A stretch of 64,000 bases of DNA from Lactarius indigo (taxonomy: Eukaryota; Basidiomycota; Agaricomycetes; Russulales; Russulaceae): assembly GCA_025766275.1 (NCBI GenBank), contig JAFKAC010000188.1:1-64000 (forward strand), given 5' to 3'. The notes beneath the pieces were generated by a model. It worked only from the letters and a program-made list of their open reading frames with translations. It was not told the DNA's origin and did no database searches. Of the stretch, positions 22,501 through 34,064 are shown piece after piece. The translations under genes were made by a program, and so were the position numbers. Within the stretch, counting starts at the first letter, position 1; every line of letters begins with the position of its first letter.

Positions 22501-24094
22501 GAGGATCTGTTTAGGATTCTGAAGAGGCGCTTTGACGAGATGGGAGACGTGCTCCGCTTGTCACACAACACGGTTTCTATTCGGTACTCGTGAGTACATC
22601 ACTCCGTGGGATGTTTGCGTTTGCTGATGCTCCCCCAATAAAGGATCCTGCTATTTTTGAGAGTGTGGCTCTCTACAGAAGGTGAACACATGGGCCGCGA
22701 ATTACTGCCCTCGATCGGGACGTTCGTGAGCACCGTCAGCGGCTCGGATATTATGAGAGAGGTGGCTCGCGAGATTGTTGATCTCGTCGGCAAGAATGTT
22801 TGTTTCGTCCCTCTGGTTTGTATGAATCGTCGATGGACAAAATTAATGGTCTCCAGATGGATGTTGTTGCTGCGCCTTCCGTTTCCCCTTTACAACCCAG
22901 TAGTGGACATAGGCCAGGACCGCCACCGTCTCCTGATAAGATCAAGCCCGCCGATATCGCCCTCGCACTTACAATAATTGAGGGAGAACGCTACGCCGAG
23001 ATATCTCAAGCTGATTACGTAGCTCACCTTCGCGGGGCCGTCTCGAAACGCATCGAGTTTGCGACCAAAGTCAATAACCGCCTAGTTAACTGGATAAAGA
23101 AGAAAATTCTAGGGTCAGCCAGTTGCTGTTTTTACTGAGAAAATCTTGGATGAACTTTTCTCCCCGTAGCCCCGAGGACGTGCAGAAGCGCGCGAGCTAC
23201 TTTAGGCATTTTGTCCTGGTTGCAGAGGTAACTCGACTGTTCCTGGGACTTTTCCCTCATCTGACTGAGTTTGGTGTATGCACCCCCTTTCTTCCTTAGG
23301 AATGCAGAAAGTTGCAGAACTTCTCGTCCATGTCTACGATCGTTGCCGCGTTACAATCGGCGACTGGAGCGTCGTCAACGCAGCTCGTCCTCACGCGTGA
23401 GAGTAATCTTTCTAAGAATGAGAAGCAAACCTTGCGCCAGTTAGAAGAACTCCTCGACCCACGAGGCGACCACCGAACGTATCGTGAAGCCCTGGACAAC
23501 ATCAAATCCCCTTTTGTCATCCCGTGGCTAGGTGCGCCGTACCTTTCCTTTCCCTCACCCTTACCCCCGTCTCAATATCATCATATGCGCACATTGTTAT
23601 CAGCGGTCCACCTACACAGCCTCAAGGCCTTCTACGACAGTAACAGCCTCACCGTCGTCGTCGACCAGCGACCCCTAATCAACTTCGCCCGCTGCGCTCT
23701 CCTTCTCAAGCGCATCGGAGAAGTGCAGCGGTACCGCGCGCCAGCGACAGCCGACCTGCTCGAGAAGCACTACCCTCGCCAACACCACCGGCGAAGCAGT
23801 AGTAATAGCAGTGGTGACAACACGGGCGCAGGCACGGGCGCAGGTGCAGCAGCGCTCGCATGGGTGAAGGCGGAGCTCGAGAACGCGCCAAACAGTATAT
23901 CGAGCGAGAAGTTCGAGGCACGCATGAAGGAGCTCGCGGAGAGGGAGCGCCGCATGCACGAGACGCACGAGCTCGAGCTCCGCGCGCTCGGCTTTGGGCC
24001 GCGTTCTCCACGCACGGGCACGAAGGGCTCGTCGGTGCGCTCACCTCCTGCACGGAACGCCTCGCTGGATACCACCCACTCGGGGTGGGTATGA
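19545..24094 (+). CDS. Adaptor - kinase-like - RasGEF fusion protein (paralogue 2)
   Basis: The start MSPQDIVPAAGLNEIGGSS parallels paralogue 1. After two introns follow AASLVRAAKNVKIYR, CGHLSRRCLDLVSALQDHS and RVAKWAELGKMKSFLKQTEI, the same helical adaptor as in paralogue 1. The kinase-like domain (20570-21660) reads DIYTGEWTGQE, VALAYPR (the beta-3 lysine replaced by alanine), HPNVLPLLG, IIHGDLRGTNVLLS, LADFGCARI and STRWLAPELM, so HGD and DFG are kept but the ATP-anchoring lysine is not. A Ser/Pro linker (21670-22320) leads to RasGEF_N (22330-22800; FVATYRLFTTGEDLFRILKR) and CDC25 (22900-23720), then a glutamate- and arginine-rich tail ending at 24094. Introns at 20331-20389 and 21033-21081 appear to start with GC. 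Neighbour and orientation point to tandem duplication with paralogue 1. Confidence 0.8.
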
Positions 24095-25457
24095 TTCACC
24101 ACCCCCGCCCCGCCTGACCTTAGCCTTTCTTTTCCCCTCTATATTTATGGACTTATCAACTAGTATCTATTGTCGTGCATCTATATGTATTCTGCGTCCC
24201 CTCTTGCTTTGTATACTCGTTAATCGTGAATTAATAATCCTCGCGTACGAACCCGAGCTCTGTACCAGGTTGGTGGCCAAGCAGCGACAATGCATTGCAA
24301 TTGTGTGAGTGGCTACCGAGTATATGTATACAAGGCACACGTCCCTGGACGATATGTCTTATCACGTGAGGGGCCCTGGGCCCTGGTCACGAGACCACCG
24401 AAGAACCTGTCCGCTTTAGCGACGTGAATGGCCTTTTATTTTTTATATATCTCCAACCTTGTTTTCCACAGACCCCGCGCACCCCGCGGCCGTTGGGAGA
24501 TGAGCCTTGATCGCGGGAGATCCCTACATGGAAGAGGACTACAGTTAAGTTTATACCCACTTCTGCTCGGAGATTGGCCTTGTCACTCTTGCTTACAGTA
24601 CCTTACTTATCTTCGCGCTTTGACTACGCATTAATTGTCGTTGGTATCGCACTCATTTCCCATGTGCCCCTCGTGCCCGTGCCTGTGCCCGTGCCCTTGC
24701 ACGTTTTTTTAATGGCGCCACAGCCGCGCTGCCGATGCCTGCTACTTTCGGGGAACACACAAGCGCACCCAGACGCCCATGAATTGCGCCTCGCCCACTT
24801 CAGCTATCACGCTTTATCGGACACACAAGCGGAGTTCAGTGGTCTTTGTCCATGTGAGCAGGTTTTCCGACCAAAAGAGTCTTATAGCCAAACTGTCAAT
24901 TCCGACGGATGCATCAACGGCTGTTATCGTGAAATAGGTTGACTCGGCTAAGGAAACTCACTCTCATCACAGTCGGGATCCCGGGGTGCCTGGCCTGGGT
25001 TCGCAGGCGTAGTGTCCGCGTAGCGCCAAAACTCCGTGTGTGGTTCTCTACTTCAGCTTTCCTTTTTTTTTTAAAAAAAAAAAAAGAAAATTCATTCTAG
25101 CCTCCTCATAGTTGAACGCCGCAGGCATGGGGCACGGCATGGCATGGTGGGGCATGGAATAGAAGAAAGCAGACTTACAGGAATGAGCACCCCTGGTGGT
25201 AAACGGTCGCCTATGCTGGTGCAACGGAATCTACTATTCCTCCATGGCACAACGTGCTGATTTTCCTTCAACTAGAGGCAAGGGTTCCCACGCCGTACAG
25301 GAAAGAGCACTTTATACACCGCAAGCAGATTGCTTTAGGTCAAGCGAAAGCCGTCGCATACAGCCTCCCTATAACTTTCAACTTCAACGACACTCATCCC
25401 CCACCGACTCCCCTCTTCTAAGTCTTCACCACAGTCGTCATATACAACAAAGGCGAC
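24095..25457. other. Gene-free stretch with simple repeats
   Basis: No coding content recognised. Visible structure: a run of GTGCCC-like hexamers near 24663-24700, an inverted run of T then A near 25061-25086 that could fold back on itself, and GGCATGG-rich words near 25126-25158. Confidence 0.5.
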
Positions 25458-26593
25458 ATGACTTCCATCTCTGCGACGGCAACCGACCTTTCTTGCTTTA
25501 GCCAGGGTGAAGACCCACCTTCGCTCCCTCGTCGATCTGTAGAGGACTTGACGGATTGGTTTTCCTCGGAGCTACATGTGCGCCTACACTCTGTTGATGT
25601 TCGGACACATGAGTTGATGATAACGAATAGTTCTTCTTGAGCACAAACAACGTGTGCGCTCCGGTTCTTACACAAGCTAGTAACTCCAATGGTTTGGAGC
25701 CCGCGCACAACGACCATCGAGTCCGCTTCGAAGGGATTAACACTTTTCCTACAGCCATCAACCCCTTATCCGGCCTCGCCGTTCCAACCTTCGTCAGCCC
25801 CGGCCTTGTGCCATTGCACCTTGAGGCTGGTCAGGTGAGACCCCTCATGTACCCCGCTACCCTCATTGATTCGACACTTGTATAGTATACACCCTCTCTG
25901 GACCAGGGCGGCGAGCGTCCATTCCCTCCATCACACCTGTCAGAGCCGTCCCAACCCCGGATGGCTTATTCTTTGGCCGTGGATGACATCACGGTAGGCC
26001 CTCGTTATTCGGAGCGCGCGCCCGGGCCGCCTCCAGGTGGTTTCCCAATCGCCCCCCGAAACTCGGTTCATCGGCCGCCGGAAGTGCATTGCGACTATCG
26101 ACCCTCCGGTGCCAGCGGTACTACCCGAGGGTCGATACCGGACGGCACCCCAGTAGTCACCACCTCACCCAGGATGGCAATGTACCCGCCCCCCTTCAAT
26201 CAAGTTCCCGAGGTGTACTCAGACTACCTTATCTCTGGCCATCCGTTCTCATCCTCTCTGGCAAACAGTGGTGCCATCACCCGTGTCCACATATCCTACC
26301 AAATCGAAGGGAACGGGCTATCTACTTCGCGACAGCTTCCTGGTCAAACTTACCAGGACACCCCAACTTTGTCTTCTACTGTTGGGCCGATTCAAGGTGT
26401 TGTAGACCAACACCCGAGCCGCTACCAGTGCTCCATATGTGACGCGAAGTACGCCTGGATTTCGGGGCTCAACCGCCACTACAAGGACACACACTTGCCC
26501 TGGATTGCCTGTGATGTTTGCGGGCTTGAGTTCCCCTCAGGACGCAGGTACTTGCTCACAAAGCATCTAGAAACACATCATCCTGAAGCTTAG
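25458..26593 (+). CDS. Two-finger C2H2 zinc-finger protein
   Basis: Three exons: MTSISATATDLSCFSQGEDP to SSELH, then FFLSTNNVCAPVLT to LEAGQ, then YTPSLDQGGER to the end. Introns of about 50 nt start GTGCGC and GTGAGA. Most of the protein is proline- and serine-rich and probably disordered. The end holds two zinc fingers back to back: YQCSICDAKYAWISGLNRH followed by a second His three residues on, and WIACDVCGLEFPSGRRYLL with HLETHH. This layout is common in mushroom transcription factors; the target is unknown. An internal start at 25637 would drop the first exon. Confidence 0.65.
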
Positions 26594-27884
26594 TTACCGA
26601 TGCTATCTAGGCTTACATCGGCTTGATGCTAGATGCGTGGGGCAATTGTTATCCTTTTTCTCGTCGTCACTATGGCCCGTTGCTCATAATCGAGTTCCCC
26701 CCACCTCCCCTACTTACTTTCGTATGGTATCACACGCCTCTCACTGTATACTACCTACTTCGCGGGACCCGGGCTGCCTCTGCCTTTTACACTGTTGTAT
26801 CCACGTATTTCTACCAAATATTTTAAGAAAAACAAATCAACATTTATATCCCACAATATATAACAAACCAGAGACGCGGTCGCAAGATAGAAAACAAATC
26901 GTGGTATGTGAGGCGCTACTTAAATACTCAGATGTGTTAGGTGCTGGGTGAGGCACGCCAGTAAGTTACGATGAACATTGGTTTATTGTGTTGAGTGTCA
27001 CTTGATTTTCGGAATAGGGCGCAATTTTCGGCAAACGCTGCGACCATCCGATTCAGACAGAAGTAAGCCAAGGCATCGACAACCGAGACGAACTCTCTTG
27101 GCTTGCGTAGTCTCACCCCTGTTCCGCACTTGTACGCGTCCTTAGCGACGAAAGGACGATTTATTATCGATCGCTACGTTCAATTATTTGACACGCGGAG
27201 GCGTGCGCGATCCGTTGTGCCCCTGATCACCATGCAGCCTGAGTGGCCACCGTCCGCACCATCCAGAGCGCCGCACCTGTGCGCGGTCCTAGATATCAAG
27301 GCACAGCGTGATTTTCCTACCAGACGAACGTTTTTACGAAGTTTCGCACTGCGTAGAGACCCGCACGACTGGTTACGATGCTTCACTCCATCACTTCGAG
27401 ACAGACCTGGGTTGTTTGGGCAGGGCTCCTCAGTGTAGTGACCCACAGGTTTGTCATCGCGCTGCTAAAACCTACCCTGCCCAATCACCACCACGTCCGT
27501 CAGTACCCACTGGGCGACATCAACCGCTCTCATTTTGTGGCCCTACTGTAGTCTTACAGACCCACCCAAGCACTCCCCGTGCACCCCAATATGGGGTTCA
27601 ACACTACCTATCAATCATACAATGCCATCTAAAAGATACTTAACATTTAGATAGGGCCGTATGATCCAGTAGTCCATCGTGCATTGACGCTGCACATACC
27701 ACTCTGGCAATCGAGCGTGGCTGATTTGGCTTGGGGTCAAGCAGAGTTTTAATAGAGTGCTGTCCGAAATTACAGTAGGGTAAGAGTCAGTATTCCGATT
27801 GATTGATATAGACAATCTTTCCTTTTCCTTCCTAAGTAGGTTATGTTGTAAGGTAATAAATATATGAAGTACAGGTCACTCTAA
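26594..27884. other. Intergenic region, no gene seen
   Basis: Only unsupported open frames. It must contain the 3' UTRs of the zinc-finger and MET30 genes, which converge here. Confidence 0.5.
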
Positions 27885-30064
27885 TCAGATACAAAACGAC
27901 CAAATCCTCACATCTCCATCATCGCTTCCTGATATAATTTTATCCTCGCCCAGAGCGAGGCAGGTCACAGCACCAGTGTGACCGACGAGCGTCGACACGC
28001 ATCGCCCATCGTCGCGACTCCATATCTAACATCACATGACAACGTCCAATGAGGAAGAATAACAACGGGATGAGTAAAGCTTACTTTGATGGTTCGGTCG
28101 TGACTACCGCTGACGAGTCGCATCTTGTTACAAGCGACCGCCCACACGCCTTCAATATGCCCAAAGAGGGTGCGCACCACCTTGCACGCGTCGATGTCCC
28201 ATAGTTTGACTGTGTTGTCCAAGCTGCCCGAAACGAGAAACAGTTGCGGTTGCTTCGCCTCGCGGGGTGGTGTCTGCGTCCCGGCAGCGGTCAAAGCACT
28301 GGTGGTCGCCTCGGCCAGGCGGGTCGAGTCATCGCTGGGGCGATCCGGTGTAACTTCCCCCGCACCGTGACCCAAGTTGAGCAACTTGAGGCATTGCACC
28401 TGACCCATGTGTCCGGAAAACTGGCGGACGCATGTGCGCAGCGAGAGGTCCCAGAGCCGCACGGTACAGTCGTCTGAGGCGGAAAACAACATTTTTCCTG
28501 GTGTGATATGTTGTTGCAATGAGACATCGGGCGGGGGCGATGTCGCGTCCGAGGGGGAGTCCCAGAGGAGGACAGCATTGACCCAGTCTCGGTGACCACG
28601 TAGAGTGAAACATTCGCCAGTACGAAAGTTCCACACTTTGACGGTGGTATCGACACTCCCACTGGCAAGTACGGTGGAGTCAAAGTTGAGGCAAACGACA
28701 CCCTCCGTGTGACTCTCGAGTGTGCGGATACATTCCCCGGTGCGCCAGTTCCAGACCCGCAGCGTGTGATCCATGCTGCCAGTAATGAGCTTAACTTCAT
28801 CGAACTGGAGGGCACGCAAGACGCGAGTGTGACCCCGAAGGCAGCGTATTTCCATCCCGGTTTCGAGATTCCATACGCGGGCAGTACGGTCATAAGAACC
28901 CGTGATGAGGACAGGAAAGGGAATGTGGGGGAGGGTTTCACTATATTGGAGGCACATGATGCCATTGGTGTGACCTTTTAATGTCCGAACCGAGCATCGA
29001 CCGCGCCGCCAATTACGCTCTATCTTCAAGCGCTCACAGTAGACATCTTTCCATGGGCGTGTGAGCGCCGCTTCAACGGGGAGGGGGAGTGTGAGAGGGG
29101 AAGGGCAAGTCGGGGGTGGAGAGGTCGGGGTCATACGTGCCTCTACATCAGTGGACGGAGTAGGTAGCAGCAGGGGGAGCAGGTGACGGGGAGTTGTGGG
29201 GGTTACGTAAGGAGAGGGCTCTGAGTGATGACGTTTCGAGACAGAGGAAGTCGTCGGATCGTCTTGCTTCCGTTTACCTTTTGAGGAAAAACTGCTAGCG
29301 CCAGCAGCTGGAGAAGGAGAAGGAGAAGGGGAAACGGGAACGGCCAGACGCCTTCGTTCAAGAATGGGAAGACCCCAACCGCACTTTTTACATTCAGTTC
29401 CGATGTGTTGTTCGCAAATCTCACGCCATAGTGAGTCGTCATCTGCCAAGGCCTTCCAATGACGCGATACTTGCGCGGCACGACACAAAGATATGGCGTC
29501 AAGATAAGCGAGAACTTTCAAAGTGACTTCCCGCGGAAAAACGGTAAATGGGTCGATCCGAATAAGATGGCTGAGGGCGTCGGTCAGAAGAGAGAGCTGA
29601 GAGAAGCAGCACATGGTTAGGATGCCCTGCAGAATAAGTTCTCTGCGGGGGTGTGGTGAGGACGAGAAACTAGCCCATATTGCATTAATGGATTCTCGTT
29701 CTTCGAGTGGGAGGTTGTCGAGAGCCTAGGAGACGGTGGTGATGCTGTGAGCACTAGAGGGGGGCCAGGTCACGACAAGTGATGAAACAATGGGTGGTGA
29801 CCCTGCATGGAACGTCGGAGAGGACGAGGAGAAAGGTGATGAGAAAGTAAGGGAACGTACCTGCTGAAGCTTCAAATTGGTACCCTCATCGGCGATCCTC
29901 TGGTGTCGGACGCATAACTTACGGGAATTGGGTTGAGGGAGAACGGAAGGAGGAGAGGGAGAATCGGAAGGCCAACGAGGAAAGGAAATAGGAGGGGGCA
30001 AAGAAGGTAACCGGGCTGGTGGGAGAGTGTCGCATGAGTCCGGGTCTTGGTCGGGGGTGGACAT
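27885..30064 (-). CDS. met30: F-box/WD40 protein, MET30/SconB-type SCF subunit
   Basis: The substrate-receptor subunit of an SCF ubiquitin ligase; MET30/SconB controls sulfur-metabolism transcription factors and, in yeast, cell-cycle progress. The start is MSTPDQDPDSCDTLPP at 30064. The family's N-terminal block CVRHQRIADEGTNLKLQQ and LILQGILTMCCFSQLS are clear. The F-box follows (PREVTLKVLAYLDAISLC, then QVSRHWKALADDDSLWREIC) and CKKCGWGLPILE, a MET30 hallmark. A Ser/Pro insert separates these from seven or so WD repeats (GSYDRTARVWNLETG, GSMDHTLRVWNWRTG, GSVDTTVKVWNFRTG, SASDDCTVRLWDLS, GSLDNTVKLWDI, GSHDRTIK, GSDDGDVRIWSF). Two introns were found: one near 29728-29861 after the first exon and one near 28021-28082 before the last repeat. 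Confidence 0.9.
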
Positions 30065-30234
30065 TGGTTGGTTGGTGAGACGAGGCGAAGACGGTCAATT
30101 GGTTTTCAAAGTTTTAAGGTGATATGGTCACATGATCGGTCTGACTATTAAATGACTTTGACTCGGATATCAAACACAATTCCCCCTCACCCCCAACCGT
30201 ACCATACATAACACCAACATCCACACATGATCAT

Positions 30235-31951
30235 TCAATCAAGCGTAATCCTCAGCTGCTCCAGCGGTATGGGTACAAAGTTGTTGATATCGATCGACCG
30301 TGACCGCAGCCCATCTTCGCAGTGTGGCGGAACAAGCTTGTGGATCAGGTCTGGTCGCACCGAAAGCTCTGCAGATCATTCAGCTTCAACCAAATGGGAC
30401 GACCGTTCACTGCTTAGCTCACGAACCTTCTCGCGTAAAGTCAAATAACGGCGGGAACTCCTTGCCGTTCGGCATCTTGGCTCCCTCGGCCCGCAGTTCA
30501 TCAAAGAACGGGTGCACCATCGCTTCAACGGCACTCAACCGGACTTCCGGAGTATATTCCAGCAGCTTGGAGACCAGGTCAATTGCCTCTGGCGCCGTGC
30601 GTGGCCGGAACACCTGTGAAGATGTCAACATCCCGACATACCAAAAATAACAACAGTGCCGGACCTTGGAAAATGGATGGGGTTTAATTTGTGGGAACTT
30701 GTGTTCCATGTAGTTCGGGTTCATCGTTTTAATCTGCTCACGTGACGGGGTACCCAAAACCTTGATAATCTCCACTAACTGGTCAATCCCGCTTTCGCCT
30801 GGAAAAAGTGGTTGACCAAGCATCAGCTCAGCCATCACGCAACCAGTCGACCAGATGTCTATGACCAAGGCAATCAATGACAGTTCGAGAGGAAGCGAAA
30901 AAGGGATGCACCGATATTTGTCGTGTAATTTGTTGCCCCAAAAATTAATTCTGGTGCACGATAGTAACGCGAACAGATGTAGCTGACGTTCGGCTCGCCC
31001 GCTACCAGGATTTTCGCTGAACCAAAGTCGCAGAGTTTGAGCACCCCAGTTGCCGGATTTAGAAGTAGGTTCTGAGGCTTGATGTCGCGGTGGCAGATTC
31101 CGACCGAGTGGATGTAAGCAAGAGAGCGGAGGAGCTGATACATATACAATTTGATTTGAAGCATCGGCATCGGTTGCTTGAGCTTGGCATAATGACGGCT
31201 TGCACGATATACAGTCTCTGGTACATATTCGAGAACTAGGTTGAGGTACACTTCATCTTTCTTTAATATTCGATCGCAGTCCCCCAGTAAATTTGAGATT
31301 GGTACGACCATAGCAGTGACACGGAGACACACCTTATCACCATTGGAATAAAAGAAGGCCTTCAAGTCGACTACATTTGGATGGGAAACGAGCCTCATGA
31401 TTTGCAACTCACGATTCTGCACACGGACGAGAACAGTTAATCAGTTGTAACCTTTGTTTTTTTTTTGGATCCACACGAGCTAAAAACAAGTGATGGCGAG
31501 GTTAAAGTGTCGCTCACCTTGAATCGTTTGTCTTGTAAAACCTTCTTGATTGCAATGTCATCTCCGCTCTCAGGCTCAGATACGAGCTTGGCTTGAAATA
31601 CGACGCCAAAAGAGCCATTGCCGATGACTTTGCAGTTTGTGTAAGAAATATCACGAGTGTCGCCAGTCTTGCCATCGGAGGCAACGACTTTGACCACCTT
31701 CCGCGGATCGTCGATGGCTGTTGTGAAGATCACAACATTCCGCAGGAAATAGCGATAGTCCAAGTACGGAGTAGGGCGGAGGGGGATCGACAACGGATTT
31801 CGGGGAGTTAGGAGACGGAGTGGCCAAAAAAGGTATGAGCACCCGATGTGCGAGCGGACGGAAAGAGAAACGGGAATGGGCATCTGTGCGCAAAGGATCC
31901 GGAACACGCACGATTTATCTTTACACCGTTGATGGGACCATGTGTAGCCAT
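30235..31951 (-). CDS. gsk3: Glycogen synthase kinase 3 (shaggy/GSK-3) Ser/Thr kinase
   Basis: GSK-3 phosphorylates primed substrates in signalling, metabolism and cell-fate control. The first short exon reads MATHGPIN; the next begins [18 protein letters not shown], the conserved GSK-3 leader. Kinase motifs are complete: [12 protein letters not shown] (glycine loop), [13 protein letters not shown] (ATP lysine), [11 protein letters not shown] (catalytic loop), LCDFGSAK (metal binding) and [15 protein letters not shown] with the activating tyrosine. The CMGC insert ([20 protein letters not shown]) and the C-terminal HPFFDELR and LFDFTRE segments are present, ending in [10 protein letters not shown]. 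About six introns, including a long first one (31730-31926). Length matches fungal GSK-3. It lies head-to-tail downstream of nothing related; MET30 starts 170 bp beyond its stop on the same strand. Confidence 0.93.
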
Positions 31952-34064
31952 TATGGACTTGAGGAAGCCGTGAGGACGAGGTGGAGGGTGGCGGAAGGTG
32001 GGGGGGTGAGCTTGTTCGAGTCGGCCGAGAAGAGGTGGTTGTGATCGATAATGGAAAGAAGTACAGATGGACGGATTGAAATAATCGGGAGAACAAAGAA
32101 AATACGAGGCGGCTATCCGTAAGTCGACCGGCGTCGATGGGAGGAGACGGTGAGATTGAGCGGAGACAGGCGAAGGGAACAAGTCCTTGTGACCTTCCAC
32201 AACAGAGCCTTACCACGTGTTTGGTTTTGATTGCTTCTTTCCCACGCTCGGTCGACCCTGACATATCGAGCAGTCTTATCCCCGCCCTATTATTATGTAA
32301 TATATATTATTATAAGCTTATAATTTATAGCTATCTACCTTTGTTGCAGTTTAGGTTATTCTGAGTGTCATCTCCTGCACGTTATCTCCCCTTTCTTGAG
32401 TACCCCTTCCATACACTTCGTCCGATTAATGGGTCCAAGGGTGTAAGGGCTCTTTCGCGAAATACCTTTTTTCTCGTCCTCGGCAACGGCAGCGCGGAAG
32501 GCTTCTGATCTGACGGATGTAATTATGGAAACACCTCAAGAACCTTAGGGGTACTGGGAAGTTGGGACATCGACTTCTAATATACCGGGAGTAAACTGAC
32601 GCTCGTTTGGATCGCCGATGAAACCCGTAAGATAGTCCGCCGTGCTTTCCAAGTACTTTGACGAGGAAGTGAGCGGGACCCGAGTTGTTCAAAGCACATA
32701 GTACGTTCTTGATCGAGTACCATTATCTTGTCAGTCGTAATAGCTTAGGAGCGCCGTCGGCCCGCGAAAGAATGATTGGGCGTCCTTCTTACGAGTAGGG
32801 CCACATAATTATGAGAGAACACACAAAATCAAGAGCGGCAGATGCGCCCAGACCACGAGAAGAATTGTCCCACCATTGAACGCGGGGGCGAGTTGTTATC
32901 ACTTCTGCGATACTACCGCGCTTGTGTTCGCCACCGGAGACACAGCGGACAAAGCCGTCACCGAACAAAGTCATTCTTCCTGTGAACGATGTTCAATATC
33001 CTAAGGGGCACGTTTCTAGTAGGCGCCTCCGATGTCCAGGCGTCTTGGTGGAAAGGGCGGAATTGAGCGTCTGGCCAACAGTAAGGGTAGGAATATAGGT
33101 GTCACCTGTTGTCAGCGAAGGGCGTTGGTGGATCCACGATGCATCGCGGCCGTAACACACCCTCGGCACTGTACACAAGTTTGCCTTGGCCATTCCCTGA
33201 GCATCGATGTCGGCATAATGCCATCATCACCAACATGGTAGAAGCCTCCTCGTCCGTTTGCAATAGCCTTCAGAAATATCGTACAGGTGAAACCCGGTGT
33301 TCCGAGGATAAGATACATTTTCCGGGCTTCAATAGGCCAGAGCACCCTCATTCACGGAGTTAGCAACACATTTTTGAAAATTAATTGTGACGTGCTTGTG
33401 AAGAATTGTCGAATTGACGGCATTGTTCTTGACGTTGTTGGCCCCAGATCAAAGAAGCTAGCTAGGAAAGCACGCAATTTGAAGAACTACGGGAGCCAGA
33501 GCCAGAATTGCCGTGCTTCCTCTATAGGAGAACAGACGAATGAGTACGATCTTGGGTCTCGTGTTCGAGTCGCTGTCAGACCCGAAGAAAAATATCCGTT
33601 TCTGATGCGTAAATGACATGACTCACGGTCATGTGGGGCAATAACAACCGACATACCTCGGAACTCAAACCACACGGTACGTCCACACAAAAATCCTCCC
33701 AAGCGACAGTTTGTTTTATTCCGGCTCTTCGGCCTACTTCGTTCGATGAGGTGAGATATTCGCGGGGGTCGATGGAGGTCGTTATTACCCTTTTTGCTAT
33801 CATATAGAAGATATCAAACAGAAAGACAGAATACGCCGTCTTCGCACTTAATGTCAAGCTTAAAGTGGTCGATGATCGAGTGGCCAAGTGGCCGTGACTC
33901 ATTTTCCGCATTCCATCACTCCTTATCGGTCCCAGCCAAAACCTCGTCTCCGATCTGGGTACCAGTGGGTGCGACTACAGTAAGGACTCTTTTGAAAGTA
34001 AGTACTTAAATCAAGATCACATAATCATATCGAAGATCTTCTTTCCTAGTACGGCACGGATCAC
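31952..34064. other. 2.1-kb stretch without a supported gene
   Basis: Both strands were read. Short frames at 32426-32692, 33112-33351 and 33576-33911 on the minus strand carry no recognisable motif and no convincing exon chain. AT-rich sequence near 32290-32340 probably belongs to the promoter side of GSK-3. Confidence 0.4.

Noticed and set aside
33576..33911. 111-codon minus-strand frame between GSK-3 and the membrane protein
   Set aside because: No family resemblance and no exon partners.
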